In this document: piece by piece, positions 44,648 to 52,742 of the stretch
Numbering within the stretch: position 1 is the stretch's first letter
Layout: each line of letters opens with the position of its first letter
Assembly (NCBI RefSeq): GCF_000368025.1
Contig: NZ_KB849212.1
Coordinates: 182,086-246,085 of the forward strand
Length of the DNA stretch: 64,000 nucleotides
DNA from: Acinetobacter parvus DSM 16617 = CIP 108168
Lineage (GTDB): Bacteria > Pseudomonadota > Gammaproteobacteria > Pseudomonadales > Moraxellaceae
Direction: 5' to 3'
Translations under genes and position numbers: made by a program
The notes under the pieces: generated by a model
The model's database searches: none
The model's input: the letters and a program-made list of their open reading frames with translations, nothing else
Told to the model about the DNA's origin: nothing

Positions 44648-45646
44648 ATGAAAGCCGTATCGTATGTTATCAATAACCATGATGATTTTAAAAATTCATT
44701 GGTAGATATTGAAAAAGCGAAGCCTACGCTTAAGGAGCGTGATGTACTGGTAAAAGTTCAGGCAATCTCTGTGAATCCAGTTGATACCAAAGTGAGAAAA
44801 AATTCGTCTGAAGCAAATAATCGTATTTTAGGTTGGGATGCCGTTGGGGAAATTATTGAAGTTGGCTCAAAAGTTACCTCGTTTAAAGTAGGAGATTCTG
44901 TTTGGTATGCTGGCGATTTAACCCGAGATGGTAGTAATGCTGAGTTTCAAGCAGTCGATGAACGAATTATCAGTCTTAAACCCATTACAGTATCTAATGC
45001 AGAAGCAGCAGCATTGCCATTAACTGCAATAACCGCATGGGAAATGTTGTTTGATCGTTTTCAAATTTCAGAAACAGAAGTTGGCAGTATTTTAATTATT
45101 GGTGGTGCAGGTGGTGTAGGATCAATCGCGATTCAACTCCTAAAAGCAAAAACAAATCTGACCGTTATAGCAACAGCTTCACGTGAAGAAACGAAATCTT
45201 GGGTGGAATCACTGGGTGCCGACCATGTCATTGATCATAGCAAAGATTTAAATGCACAAATCGAGACACTAGGCATTGAAAAACCAAAATACGTATTCTC
45301 TACAAATCATACAGAAACATATATCAAGCAAATAGTTTCTCTGATTGCACCACAAGGCAAGCTTGGATTGATCGATGATCCACAAACATTTGATATTATG
45401 CCGTTTAAGACTAAATCTATTTCTATCCATTGGGAGTTGATGTTCACCCGCTCAATGTATGAAACCGATGATATTGAAAAGCAAGGTGATCTATTGCAAC
45501 AGGTTGCTCAATTAGTTGACCAGCAAAAAATTAGAAGTACCCTCAACCAAAATCTAGGCAAAATTAACGCTGCAAACTTGGAGAAGGCGCATAAGTTGCT
45601 TGAATCAGGCAAGTCAAAAGGCAAAATTGTACTAGAAAACTTCTAA
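44648..45646 (+). CDS. Zinc-type alcohol dehydrogenase-like MDR protein
   Basis: A 332-aa MDR protein from MKAVSYVINNHDDF, preceded by AAGGACAAATCT. An earlier Met at 44594 would start inside the terminator stem. ISVNPVDTKVRKN and LGWDAVGEIIEVG mark the first domain, and LIIGGAGGVGSIAIQLLKA the NADPH fold. This is the ZADH subfamily that lacks catalytic zinc despite the name. It is followed closely by an ABM gene, suggesting a two-gene transcript. Confidence 0.88.
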   Translation: MKAVSYVINNHDDFKNSLVDIEKAKPTLKERDVLVKVQAISVNPVDTKVRKNSSEANNRILGWDAVGEIIEVGSKVTSFKVGDSVWYAGDLTRDGSNAEFQAVDERIISLKPITVSNAEAAALPLTAITAWEMLFDRFQISETEVGSILIIGGAGGVGSIAIQLLKAKTNLTVIATASREETKSWVESLGADHVIDHSKDLNAQIETLGIEKPKYVFSTNHTETYIKQIVSLIAPQGKLGLIDDPQTFDIMPFKTKSISIHWELMFTRSMYETDDIEKQGDLLQQVAQLVDQQKIRSTLNQNLGKINAANLEKAHKLLESGKSKGKIVLENF

Positions 45647-45666
45647 AACAAATTAAAGGTGAAATA

Positions 45667-45951
45667 ATGACTATTTCAGTAATTGCGAACATTAAGGCAA
45701 AATCAGATCAAAAAGAGACGTTAGAAGCGCTTTTAAAAAGTGTAATAGAGCCTACGCTTCAAGAAGAAGGATGCTTGAAATATGAGCTTTATATTAGCGA
45801 AAATGACTCGAGTAGATATTTCTTCTTAGAAGAATGGCGTAGCAGAGAGGATTTAGATATCCATCTAGCCACTGATTATATTCAAAGTTTATTTGGTAAT
45901 ATCCAATCGCTCATTGAATCAAGTGATATTGTAGAAATCAAAAAAATATAG
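45667..45951 (+). CDS. ABM-domain putative quinol monooxygenase, second copy
   Basis: A 94-aa YgiN-like protein: SVIANIKAKSDQKETLEALLKSVIEPTLQEEGCLKYELYI followed by FFLEEWRSREDLDIHLAT, the standard motif set. It is 20 bases after the MDR gene and probably co-transcribed. It is only distantly related to the ABM protein at 37274. The pairing of a quinone reductase-like MDR with a YgiN-like protein suggests quinone redox handling, as an inference. Confidence 0.85.
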   Translation: MTISVIANIKAKSDQKETLEALLKSVIEPTLQEEGCLKYELYISENDSSRYFFLEEWRSREDLDIHLATDYIQSLFGNIQSLIESSDIVEIKKI

Positions 45952-46045
45952 CTGTATTCGGACATTATGATGAAGGGCGAATTCGAGACTGTAAATAACA
46001 GTGTGTAAGTCCTATATTTTTATTCTATCCATTTAATTTTCAGAT

Positions 46046-46075
46046 AAAAAAAGCTCACCAAGGTGAGCTTTTTTT
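46046..46075. terminator. Bidirectional terminator
   Basis: A 14-bp perfect stem (arms 46046-46059 and 46062-46075, core GCTCACC / GGTGAGC) sits between convergent ABM and csp genes. A and T runs allow use in both directions. Confidence 0.9.
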
Positions 46076-46087
46076 CAAAAGATTTTA

Positions 46088-46306
46088 TTAGTTCTGGGCA
46101 ACTACAGTAATACCCGTCGCTTGAGGACCTTTTTTACCTTGAGCAACAGTAAATGATACACGTTGTCCTTCATGAAGAACCTTAAAACCATTGCTTTGGA
46201 TTTCACTGAAATGAGCAAATACATCTTGCCCAGAATCGGCATGAATAAAACCAAAACCTTTAGTTTCATTGAACCACTTAACTGTACCAGTCACTGAATT
46301 AGACAT
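46088..46306 (-). CDS. Cold-shock domain protein, HFSEI type
   Basis: A 72-aa CSD protein. RNP1 KGFGFIHA is at about residues 17-24 and RNP2 DVFAHF at about 30-35. It is close to the gene at 47621 (both read VKWFNETKGFGFI and DVFAHFSEI) and more distant from the csp at 28742. It is probably an RNA chaperone; regulation is not visible. Confidence 0.92.
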   Translation of the reverse strand: MSNSVTGTVKWFNETKGFGFIHADSGQDVFAHFSEIQSNGFKVLHEGQRVSFTVAQGKKGPQATGITVVAQN

Positions 46307-46520
46307 AAATTAACCTATATACAAAAATACTTTGGATGCTTAGCAGCAATTAACTGGAAATAATAAACTCTGAAACTAAATCTGATGAAACGAAAGGTTT
46401 GGTTAAACTACGAAATCTAAGATTTGCTGAATCAACAGTATTATTCTTCTAGTTATTATTTACTATACACGCTTTCTCTTAACACGCAATCAATATCTGT
46501 TCATATTGATATACAAAATT

Positions 46521-46597
<77 letters not shown>

Positions 46598-46746
46598 TTA
46601 GGGAGTTAGCGTTATACGCCCATAGGCTGGACAATGCAAACTATTTTTAGAAATTTCACTTAATTAACGTGAATTCGGTTTAAGCGGATTTTAATTCAAT
46701 CGGTTTTAAAATCTGCTGAATCCCAGACTTATATCCATTTAGCAGA

Positions 46747-47140
46747 TTAATGAGGCAATTTGATAAGTTTTGTGACGTCGTAACCATAATGTTTTGCAGT
46801 TTCCAGATAGGACTTATACGTAGCTTCATCGAGTTGCTGTTCACGTGACAAAATCCATAGGTATTTATTACTTGGTCCCCCCACAAGCGCCACTTTGTAT
46901 TCTGGATCTACTCGCAATACCCAGTAATCACCTTTGCTAAATGGTATCCATCTTAAGCCTTGAGGCAAAAAGCTGACTTTCAGTTTGTTGTTCCCCTGAT
47001 TTTGCGAATACGCAACACTTTCAGAGCTAATTATCTCGCGATTGGCAATGAGGCGCAGCAGTTTCTGCTTGAGTCGTTTTACTTAAGCTGATGATAGACA
47101 GTGCTATAGCTGCAAAAGCAGACTTAAATCGCACCTTCAT
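46747..47140 (-). pseudogene. Lipocalin (Blc-like) with central deletion
   Basis: The start MKVRFKSAFAAIALSIISLS and following KTTQAETAAP read as a signal peptide. Then frame is lost after HCQSRDN. The C-terminal half continues in another frame as NNKLKVSFLPQGLRWIPFSKG, ending DVTKLIKLPH, a clear bacterial lipocalin tail. The missing middle (about 80 residues, including the GTWYEVAR signature) is gone, so the gene is dead. Confidence 0.85.
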
Positions 47141-47620
47141 TTTTTAGCCTTGCTAGATCTCAAGATTAAGATAACCCAAGTCGATGTGAACAAAGTGTGA
47201 AGATTAAATGCAGGATGAATGTAGGCGAAATTTCAATCTTACAGCCTGAGAAAATGAGAAAAATGATTTTTTCTTGGATCCCCTTTTAACGCGGTAAATT
47301 GGTTTTTTCTGTTTCAATGTAGCAATGTTGTCGATAGACTTGTTAAAAAAATCAACTAGATCAACATATTAACTCCTAATCCAGTCATTTTTTATAAGAT
47401 AATTAAATATACATATAAAAAAACTTGATTAATTTTATTTTTAAGGTATAGTTAACTCAACTAGAAAAAAGTCTTGTTTCATTAAATCTCTTTTAACTAT
47501 CGTCGTTTTATTCATAATTCTTCGTTTTTTTCAGATTTTAAGTTTCATTCTTTATTATTTTCAAAGTTATATGCAGTCAATAAAATGACTAAAATTATTA
47601 AAAAATCAGTAGGATTTATT
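47141..47620. other. AT-rich gap upstream of csp
   Basis: No gene recognised. It should carry the promoter and leader of the rightward csp gene at 47621. Cold-shock mRNAs commonly have long leaders, but no defined element was recognised. Confidence 0.4.
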
Positions 47621-47836
47621 ATGTTAAACTCAAATGTTGTTAAAGGTACCGTTAAGTGGTTCAATGAAACTAAAGGTTTTGGTTTTATTCAACAAGAATC
47701 AGGTCCAGATGTTTTTGCGCACTTCAGTGAAATTGCCAGTTCAGGTTTTAAAACCTTATTTGAAGGTCAACAAGTTGAATTCAGCATCGCTCAAGGTCAA
47801 AAAGGACCGAATGCGGTCAATATTGTTGCTATATAA
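47621..47836 (+). CDS. Cold-shock domain protein, HFSEI type, second copy
   Basis: A 71-aa CSD protein beginning MLNSNVVKGTVKWFNETKG. RNP1 is KGFGFIQQ and RNP2 DVFAHF. I prefer the ATG at 47621, since the 12 residues from the upstream Met at 47585 are not CSD-like and a TAGGA motif sits near the chosen start. It is followed by a strong terminator. Confidence 0.9.
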   Translation: MLNSNVVKGTVKWFNETKGFGFIQQESGPDVFAHFSEIASSGFKTLFEGQQVEFSIAQGQKGPNAVNIVAI

Positions 47837-47854
47837 GCACTAAAATACGAGTTG

Positions 47855-47878
47855 AAAAAGCACTACTCAGTGCTTTTT
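47855..47878 (+). terminator. csp terminator
   Basis: A perfect 10-bp stem AAAAAGCACT (47855-47864) / AGTGCTTTTT (47869-47878) with a 4-base loop, 19 bases after the csp stop. Confidence 0.9.
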
Positions 47879-47938
47879 TAATTTTAAAGAAAAAGTTGTT
47901 GTTCCATATTGGAAAAAATCATAAAAACAGGATATAAA

Positions 47939-48166
47939 TTGTTAAAAGTTAATGAATTAATTGCAAAATCTAAAAATGGTACTGAAATTATCGTTTCTTT
48001 AATTCCCTTAAATAAAATGCAGAATACACGTCAAGGTTTTAAAGAAATTGAAGTGGGTAAAAGAGTTCTGCTGGAATCTGGAATTGAGGTAGATTTAAAT
48101 TTAGATGGTCGTACATTTTATACGTCTTTAAATCAATTATTTAAGCTAAATCATAAAGTGATTTAA
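47939..48166 (+). CDS. Small hypothetical protein
   Basis: A possible 75-aa protein starting with TTG (LLKVNELIAKSKNGTEI), with AGGA 7-8 bases upstream; an in-frame TTG at 47909 is also possible. It has no recognised domain. The composition is rich in Lys, Leu and Ile with a predicted beta-type pattern (EVGKRVLLESGIEVDLNLDGR). It follows the csp terminator and has no ATG start, so it may be a minor product or not a gene at all. Confidence 0.4.
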   Translation: MLKVNELIAKSKNGTEIIVSLIPLNKMQNTRQGFKEIEVGKRVLLESGIEVDLNLDGRTFYTSLNQLFKLNHKVI

Positions 48167-48251
48167 ATAAAAAAACTTCTGAATGATGAAGCCATGTAAT
48201 GGTTTCTCTTTCCTGCTGTTATTCAAGGTATATCTAAGTATTCCCTGCTTA

Positions 48252-48360
48252 TTCAGGATGGTGTCTGTTTATAGTAGTCTGTAAAATACAGCGCATTCAC
48301 ATGATCGAGCCGATGACAACGTACTAAAAACCCTGCAGCACCATCATTGAAAGCCGTCAT
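48252..48360 (-). pseudogene. Possible peptide deformylase tail relic
   Basis: The minus strand reads MTAFNDGAAGFLVRC then HRLDHVNALYFTDYYKQTPS and a stop. The pattern CHRLDHVNALYFTD resembles the QHExDHLxGxLFxD end of peptide deformylases with the Glu changed. Only about 35 residues remain, so the family is tentative. Confidence 0.35.
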
Positions 48361-48386
48361 AATCTTTGATCAGGTCTGGAGTGGCT

Positions 48387-48636
48387 ATGCGTTTTAGTTT
48401 ATTTAATTTTGGGTGACCAGCTTCATTCTCAGCTTGCTACGCTTAAAGCGCTGGATCGCACCTAGGATGTCATCCTCATGGCCAAAGTTGTGGAGGAGGC
48501 CACGTATGTTGCCCATCATCCACAGAAAATTGCCCTGATTTTTAGCGCCATGCGTCATTTTGCCAAAGAACTCAAAGCAGAAGGCTGGCGTGTACGTTAC
48601 CAAGCTTTTCAATTTAGCCAGATCAATGAGTTATAA
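48387..48636 (+). pseudogene. Photolyase-related protein relic, N-terminal part
   Basis: One frame reads GDQLHSQLATLKALDRT, a stop, then DVILMAKVVEEATYVAHHPQ and KIALIFSAMRHFAKELKAEGWRVRYQAF. This is the N-terminal region of the deoxyribodipyrimidine photolyase-related (cryptochrome-like) family, which normally exceeds 480 aa. Only about 80 residues remain, with a stop, so it is non-functional. Its usual partners DUF2256 and DUF2805 are also present as relics next to it. Confidence 0.75.
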
Positions 48637-48639
48637 ACG

Positions 48640-48778
48640 ATGAAAAAACAATATCTCCCTGAGAAAATCTGTGCGCATTATTTGCGATCTTTTACTTGGC
48701 GCAAAAAAATGGCACGGCTGCTGGGCAGAAGTACGATATTGTTCTGAACGATGTAAACGTGAGTCCAGACGCTTATAA
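48640..48778 (+). pseudogene. DUF2256 protein relic, frameshifted
   Basis: It starts MKKQYLPEKICAHYLRSFTW, then RKK, then the frame breaks. One base over, it continues WHGCWAEVRYCSERCKRESR and stops. Joined, this is the small zinc-ribbon-like DUF2256 protein often next to photolyase-related genes. The extra base is in a run of seven A (48703-48709), and one Cys of the first CxxC pair is also changed. Confidence 0.75.
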
Positions 48779-48789
48779 AAATCAAATAC

Positions 48790-48990
48790 TTAGAAACGCT
48801 TGTATTGGCCTGAACAATAGGCTCGTATCACATCATTTGAACGCAGCTGCAGATGTTTGGTTTTTCGACCAGTCACGCGTGCACGCCACATTTTAAAGCT
48901 ACTAATTTTCATATTTTGCCGCATCAAGCGGATCACCGCCGCTTCATTTAAGCTATACTCACATAAAATAGCTTCAAAAGGAGTTTGATC
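48790..48990 (-). pseudogene. DUF2805 (TIGR03643) protein relic
   Basis: The minus strand reads DQTPFEAILCEYSLNEAAVI then RLMRQNMKISSFKMWRARVTG and RKTKHLQLRSNDV, a near-complete DUF2805 protein whose N-terminal start is not evident. This small family is often adjacent to DUF2256 and photolyase-related genes. It lacks a clear start codon and ribosome binding site here. It may be a recent pseudogene, or translated from a rare start. Confidence 0.65.
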
Positions 48991-49044
48991 TGATTAAAAG
49001 CATAACAATACAATCATGAATTTTTTGTGATTTTTCTCTAGTTT

Positions 49045-49163
49045 ACGGTTTGAGTGGCTTTGCTGCATAAATATTTTGCAAGATACTGATTTTTTGCTGA
49101 AATCAATTGATTTTTCCAGTCGATAATTTGGTTTTGATGAACATCAAATATAGTTACGAGGTT
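49045..49163 (-). pseudogene. IS3-family orfA relic
   Basis: The minus strand reads NLVTIFDVHQNQIIDWKNQL then ISAKNQYLAKYLCSKATQT. The core FDVHQNQIIDWKNQL matches FDLHQNQIIDWKNQL of the orfA at 61177. The rest is lost. Positions 49056-49074 also match the end of the MITE-like element at 59281-59393 at 18 of 19 bases. Confidence 0.65.
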
Positions 49164-49170
49164 CGATATA

Positions 49171-49222
49171 TGGTGGGCCCAGACAGACTTGAACTGTCGA
49201 CCAACGGATTATGAGTCCGTTA
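49171..49222 (-). other. tRNA 3' fragment, likely attachment site
   Basis: The minus strand holds the 3' half of a CAT-anticodon tRNA (elongator Met/Ile2 type): anticodon stem-loop, T arm and acceptor strand ending GGGCCCACCA. The D arm and 5' acceptor strand are missing; AT-rich DNA follows. A tRNA 3' end duplicated next to an integrase gene is the usual attachment-site scar of a genomic island. Confidence 0.8.
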
Positions 49223-49368
49223 ACATAAAGATTAAAAATCAAAAAGATATAACTAATAAATTAATAATATCATATACTTATTTAATTTACAAAGTTTACT
49301 ATTCACTCTTTTTGTTGATTAATATATATTGATTTTGCTTACTACTTGCTTACCAGACGCTTACTAGA

Positions 49369-50616
49369 ATGAAGTTAACAAAACCTGCTATTGATAAAAT
49401 TGATTGCTCAGACAAAAATAAACCAACTTTTTTTTGGGATGAGAAAACACCAGGATTCGGCGTCAAAGTTACACCTAAAAATAATAAAAGCTACATTTTC
49501 TAAGGCCGTATTGGTCTTCAAAACCGTCGTATCAAAATTGGTGACATTGATGTATGGAAATTAGATGACGCTCGTAAATATGCACAAGAATTGGCGATTA
49601 TGTGCCACAAAGGGATTGATCCATTGATCGAGCGTAAGAAAGCTTTAGCTGATAATAAAGAACTGCTAAAACAAGAAAAGCGTAAAACTATTAAATTTAA
49701 AGATGTATGGTTTGAATATTTAAAAGCAAGACAACCTAATTGGCGACCAAGAAGTTATCAGGACCACATCGAATTATCTAGAGGTGGTTACGATCCTGAA
49801 AAAAATAGTGTTTATACCAGTCAACCCATTTTTCAACTGTTTGAGTACAAACTTTCTGAATTAACTGCAGATGTATTATGCGATTGGCTTGATCACAATG
49901 ACTTCCGTCCAACAACATCAGCTAAAGCATACAGACTTACACGAGCTTTCCTGAATTGGTGTGATGAACACGAGGATTATGAAAACTTAGTGCCTCCAAA
50001 ATCATACAACTCTAAAAAAGTTAAAGATAAAATCCCTTCCCCAAAAGCCAAGAATGATTGTTTGATGAAACAGCATCTAAAACCATGGTTTGAAGAGGTA
50101 AATAAGTTAACTAATAGAAAAATAGCGATTTTTTTGATATGTAGTTTAATCACTGGTTGCAGAAAGAATGAGCTGCTTTCATTAAAATGGACAGATGTCG
50201 ATTTTCGTTGGAAAACAGCGAAAGTCAGAGATAAAATTGAAGATGAAGGTCGCCTAATTCCTCTGACTACATATGTTGAAAGCCTATTATTAGAACTAAA
50301 GAAAAATTCTGATTCTAAATTCATATTTAGCAGTAAGGACGCTGAATGTGGTCATATTGTCAATCCTTACGATAGCTTAGAGAAAATATGTAAAAAACTA
50401 AATATTGAACTTACACCCCATGGATTGAGAAGGTCATATAAAACATTAGCTATATGGGCAAAAATCAATGAAGGATCTTTAGCCCAGATATCAGGTCATA
50501 AACCAAGTGCATTAGTTGAAAGACACTATATCGTACGACCTATGGATATGCTACGAGAAACGCTACAAGAATATGAGGATTGGATTTTACAACAAGTACG
50601 AAATGGCATTAATTGA
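49369..50616 (+). pseudogene. Tyrosine-recombinase (phage-type) integrase with in-frame stop
   Basis: It starts MKLTKPAIDKIDCSDKNKP at 49369 and would be about 415 aa. A TAA at 49501-49503 interrupts the N-terminal DUF4102-like arm-binding domain (SYIF-stop-GRIGLQNRRIKIGDI); one C-to-T change from CAA explains it. The catalytic domain is complete: Arg in TGCRKNELLSLKW, HGLRRS, the second His in SGHKPS and Tyr in VERHY. It could still be made from an internal start, since the Met at 49591 precedes the core-binding domain. It lies 150 bases from the tRNA fragment. Confidence 0.85.
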
Positions 50617-50800
50617 AATACCCCCTGAAAATGTGAAACCCATTTTTACACAAGTAAATTTCAACCACTTCTTCTGCAAAAGATCGCAACCGTGTCGTAG
50701 CACTTCCAGGATCTGTATAAATCATAGCTTCCGCAAGTGCCCCTAAGTCAGATAAAAGTGGAAATTTTTCTCTTAAAAACTCAAATTTTTCAGATTGCAT
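50609..50800 (-). pseudogene. HsdR (type I restriction) N-terminal stub
   Basis: 63 residues reading MQSEKFEFLREKFPLLSDLG then ALAEAMIYTDPGSATTRLRS, the DUF4145-like N-terminus of type I restriction endonuclease subunits. The native protein is over 1000 aa, so almost all is deleted. The last residues (FHIFRGYFN) are junction sequence. The cut falls in the integrase stop region. Confidence 0.75.
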
Positions 50801-50982
50801 CACTACCCTTGTTAATTAGCCATTTTATCTAACTAAAAGGTGTCTACAAAATTAGTGGCTATTCAGGTTTGAGATACAAGATACAAGCAGCATTGCTGCG
50901 CAACATAGCCATTTCTTGAATCTCCAAAGATTAAAGTTACGTTATCTTTAGAGGGACATGCTGTCCATTATTTTGTCTAGGA

Positions 50983-51084
50983 TCATAGTTTTAAGCCTAA
51001 AGCATTTACTACACGATTAATCGCATCAAAACATGGCGCTGAATCCTGACGTAGGGCTTTGTAGAGTGCCTCACGCCCGGTAAT
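50983..51084 (-). pseudogene. Addiction-module antidote-like tail
   Basis: 34 residues, ITGREALYKALRQDSAPCFD then AINRVVNALGLKL and a stop. They match the second helix-turn-helix part of the COG3636 antidote family (paired with HigB/RelE-like toxins). The N-terminal part and any toxin gene are missing. Confidence 0.7.
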
Positions 51085-51096
51085 CCCTCCTAAAAA

Positions 51097-51120
51097 TAAC
51101 CGCATTAAATAATGCGGTTA
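51097..51120 (-). terminator. Terminator of the nit operon
   Basis: The perfect stem TAACCGCATT (51097-51106) / AATGCGGTTA (51111-51120) has a 4-base loop and is followed on the minus strand by TTTTTAGG. It is 31 bases after the nitH stop. Confidence 0.85.
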
Positions 51121-51150
51121 AAATTCTAAAAGATTGATAATCAGCTACTA

Positions 51151-52437
51151 TTAAGCAATCATCTCTGCATATTTTTCCTTGAACATTCTATGACGCTGAA
51201 TGAGATGTTCAGACAAATATCGAGAATCCTGATCAATACCTAGGAAACGTCCTGATCCCCAGGTATATAACCATGGTAAGCCGATAAAGCTGACATCTGG
51301 ATCCATCGTGATACCGCGATCATGTTTTGGATAACCACTAGCTTCAAATATATCCAGATCAATCCACGAGTAATCCGGTCTAAAACCGATACACCAAATG
51401 ATTGAGGTAATATTTTCTTCAGCTAAGTTAACTTCTGTTTGTTCTGCTTTGGGTTGCCAAACTGGCGTATAGACACTGGCAGGCTCAGCCGTTTCAATCG
51501 CATTTTGCTCAATATAGGCATCAATTGAAGCATTAATACGGTTGTAAGTGGCATCTGCATTATCCAGGTTTTGTACCAGATTTGGCTGGAATTTAAGTGA
51601 ACCATTCTCGTAATCAGAAAAACGTCCGAATAATTGCATACCTTCCAGTGCAAATTTACGTAGATCGATATCCCGACCACCATCACGACCAGTTACATAA
51701 TGGTTGGTACTATTACGTACTTCTTCACTATAGCGATGGTCCTTAACATTGGTTTCGTAATAGCCCATATCGAACAGCCATTTCACCACATCCTTGTCAC
51801 GATAAAAACGTGCACAACGTGGTGCATCACCAATAGACAGATAGACTTTTTTACCTGCTAAATGTAGATCCTCCGCAATCTGTGCGCCTGACTGACCAGA
51901 CCCGACAACCAGTACATTCCCTTCGGGCAGTTGCGCAGGATTAAGGTACTGCTCGGAATGAATGGTATAGAACTGTTGGGGTAATTCAGAGCTGAGTTTT
52001 GGGTAAATTGGCGTGTGATAACCACCGGCTGCCACCACCACCTGATTGGCTGTGGTTTTACCTTGGCTGGTTTGAATCTCAAAATGTTGCTCTGCAATTT
52101 TATGCACCTGTTGTACCGTAATATTAAGCACCGCAGGTGGATTGAGCTTCTCAATAAAACCATCCAGATAGTCGACAATTTCATCCCGCTTCATAAAACC
52201 ATCCGGTTCATTGCCGTGGTAGGGATGGTCAGGCAATAAACACTGCCAGTTTGGCGTGACCAAAGTAAAATTGTCCCAACGTTTTTTACGCCAGCTATGG
52301 GTTAGACAGTCTTCTTTTTCCAAGACTACATGATCGATATTAGCCTGTTTAAGATAATGGCTGACTGAAAGACCAGCCTGCCCGCCACCGACAATAACGA
52401 CATCATAATGTGATTTTAAGTGTGTTGACTGAAACAT
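51151..52437 (-). CDS. nitH: Nit1C flavin-dependent oxidoreductase (MSMEG_0569 family)
   Basis: A 428-aa FAD/NAD(P)-dependent monooxygenase-like protein. It has two Rossmann motifs: VIVGGGQAGLSVSHYLKQ near the N-terminus and VLVVGSGQSGAQIAEDLH near residue 180. The family is annotated MSMEG_0569 and is found almost only in Nit1C-type clusters. It is the last gene of the operon, followed by a strong terminator. Its reaction is unknown; similarity to class B monooxygenases suggests N- or C-oxygenation (inference). Confidence 0.9.
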   Translation of the reverse strand: MFQSTHLKSHYDVVIVGGGQAGLSVSHYLKQANIDHVVLEKEDCLTHSWRKKRWDNFTLVTPNWQCLLPDHPYHGNEPDGFMKRDEIVDYLDGFIEKLNPPAVLNITVQQVHKIAEQHFEIQTSQGKTTANQVVVAAGGYHTPIYPKLSSELPQQFYTIHSEQYLNPAQLPEGNVLVVGSGQSGAQIAEDLHLAGKKVYLSIGDAPRCARFYRDKDVVKWLFDMGYYETNVKDHRYSEEVRNSTNHYVTGRDGGRDIDLRKFALEGMQLFGRFSDYENGSLKFQPNLVQNLDNADATYNRINASIDAYIEQNAIETAEPASVYTPVWQPKAEQTEVNLAEENITSIIWCIGFRPDYSWIDLDIFEASGYPKHDRGITMDPDVSFIGLPWLYTWGSGRFLGIDQDSRYLSEHLIQRHRMFKEKYAEMIA

Positions 52438-52448
52438 GATGATTTCCT

Positions 52449-52742
52449 CTAGTCGATGTTATAAATGTCAGTAATCTCAATCGTATCTTCAGGCTTCAAG
52501 GAGAATGACTCTGCCTGTTCCTGAATACGGTTGAGCGTATCCATCGCTGAACTACAGGCAAAACCATAACGCGCACGTACTCGTTCTGAAGCAGCATGTA
52601 GGGCTTGATCAGCCTGGTTTAAAAATTCCTGCCCAGCCCATTGCTGACCTTTCTGAAAATATTCATAAACAATGGTGCTTGGTGAATAGAAATTACTGCT
52701 TTGACCATTTGGCCATTTCACCGTGAAATTTACGCTTGGCAT
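52449..52742 (-). CDS. nitG: Nit1C small protein (MSMEG_0570 family)
   Basis: A 97-aa protein of the MSMEG_0570 nitrogen-starvation family. It contains VNFTVKWPNGQSSNFYSPST, then FLNQADQALHAASERVRARYGFACSSAMD, and ends EITDIYNID. No catalytic motif is recognised. Its start overlaps the nitF stop by 13 bases, so it is translated in a coupled way. The function is unknown and it occurs only with this cluster type. Confidence 0.88.
   Translation of the reverse strand: MPSVNFTVKWPNGQSSNFYSPSTIVYEYFQKGQQWAGQEFLNQADQALHAASERVRARYGFACSSAMDTLNRIQEQAESFSLKPEDTIEITDIYNID

Noticed and set aside
48696..48896. 66-codon rightward open frame
   Set aside because: It overlaps the DUF2256 and DUF2805 relics in wrong frames and has no ribosome binding site or family resemblance.
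49171..49222. Functional tRNA gene
   Set aside because: The D arm and 5' acceptor strand are absent, so no cloverleaf can form.
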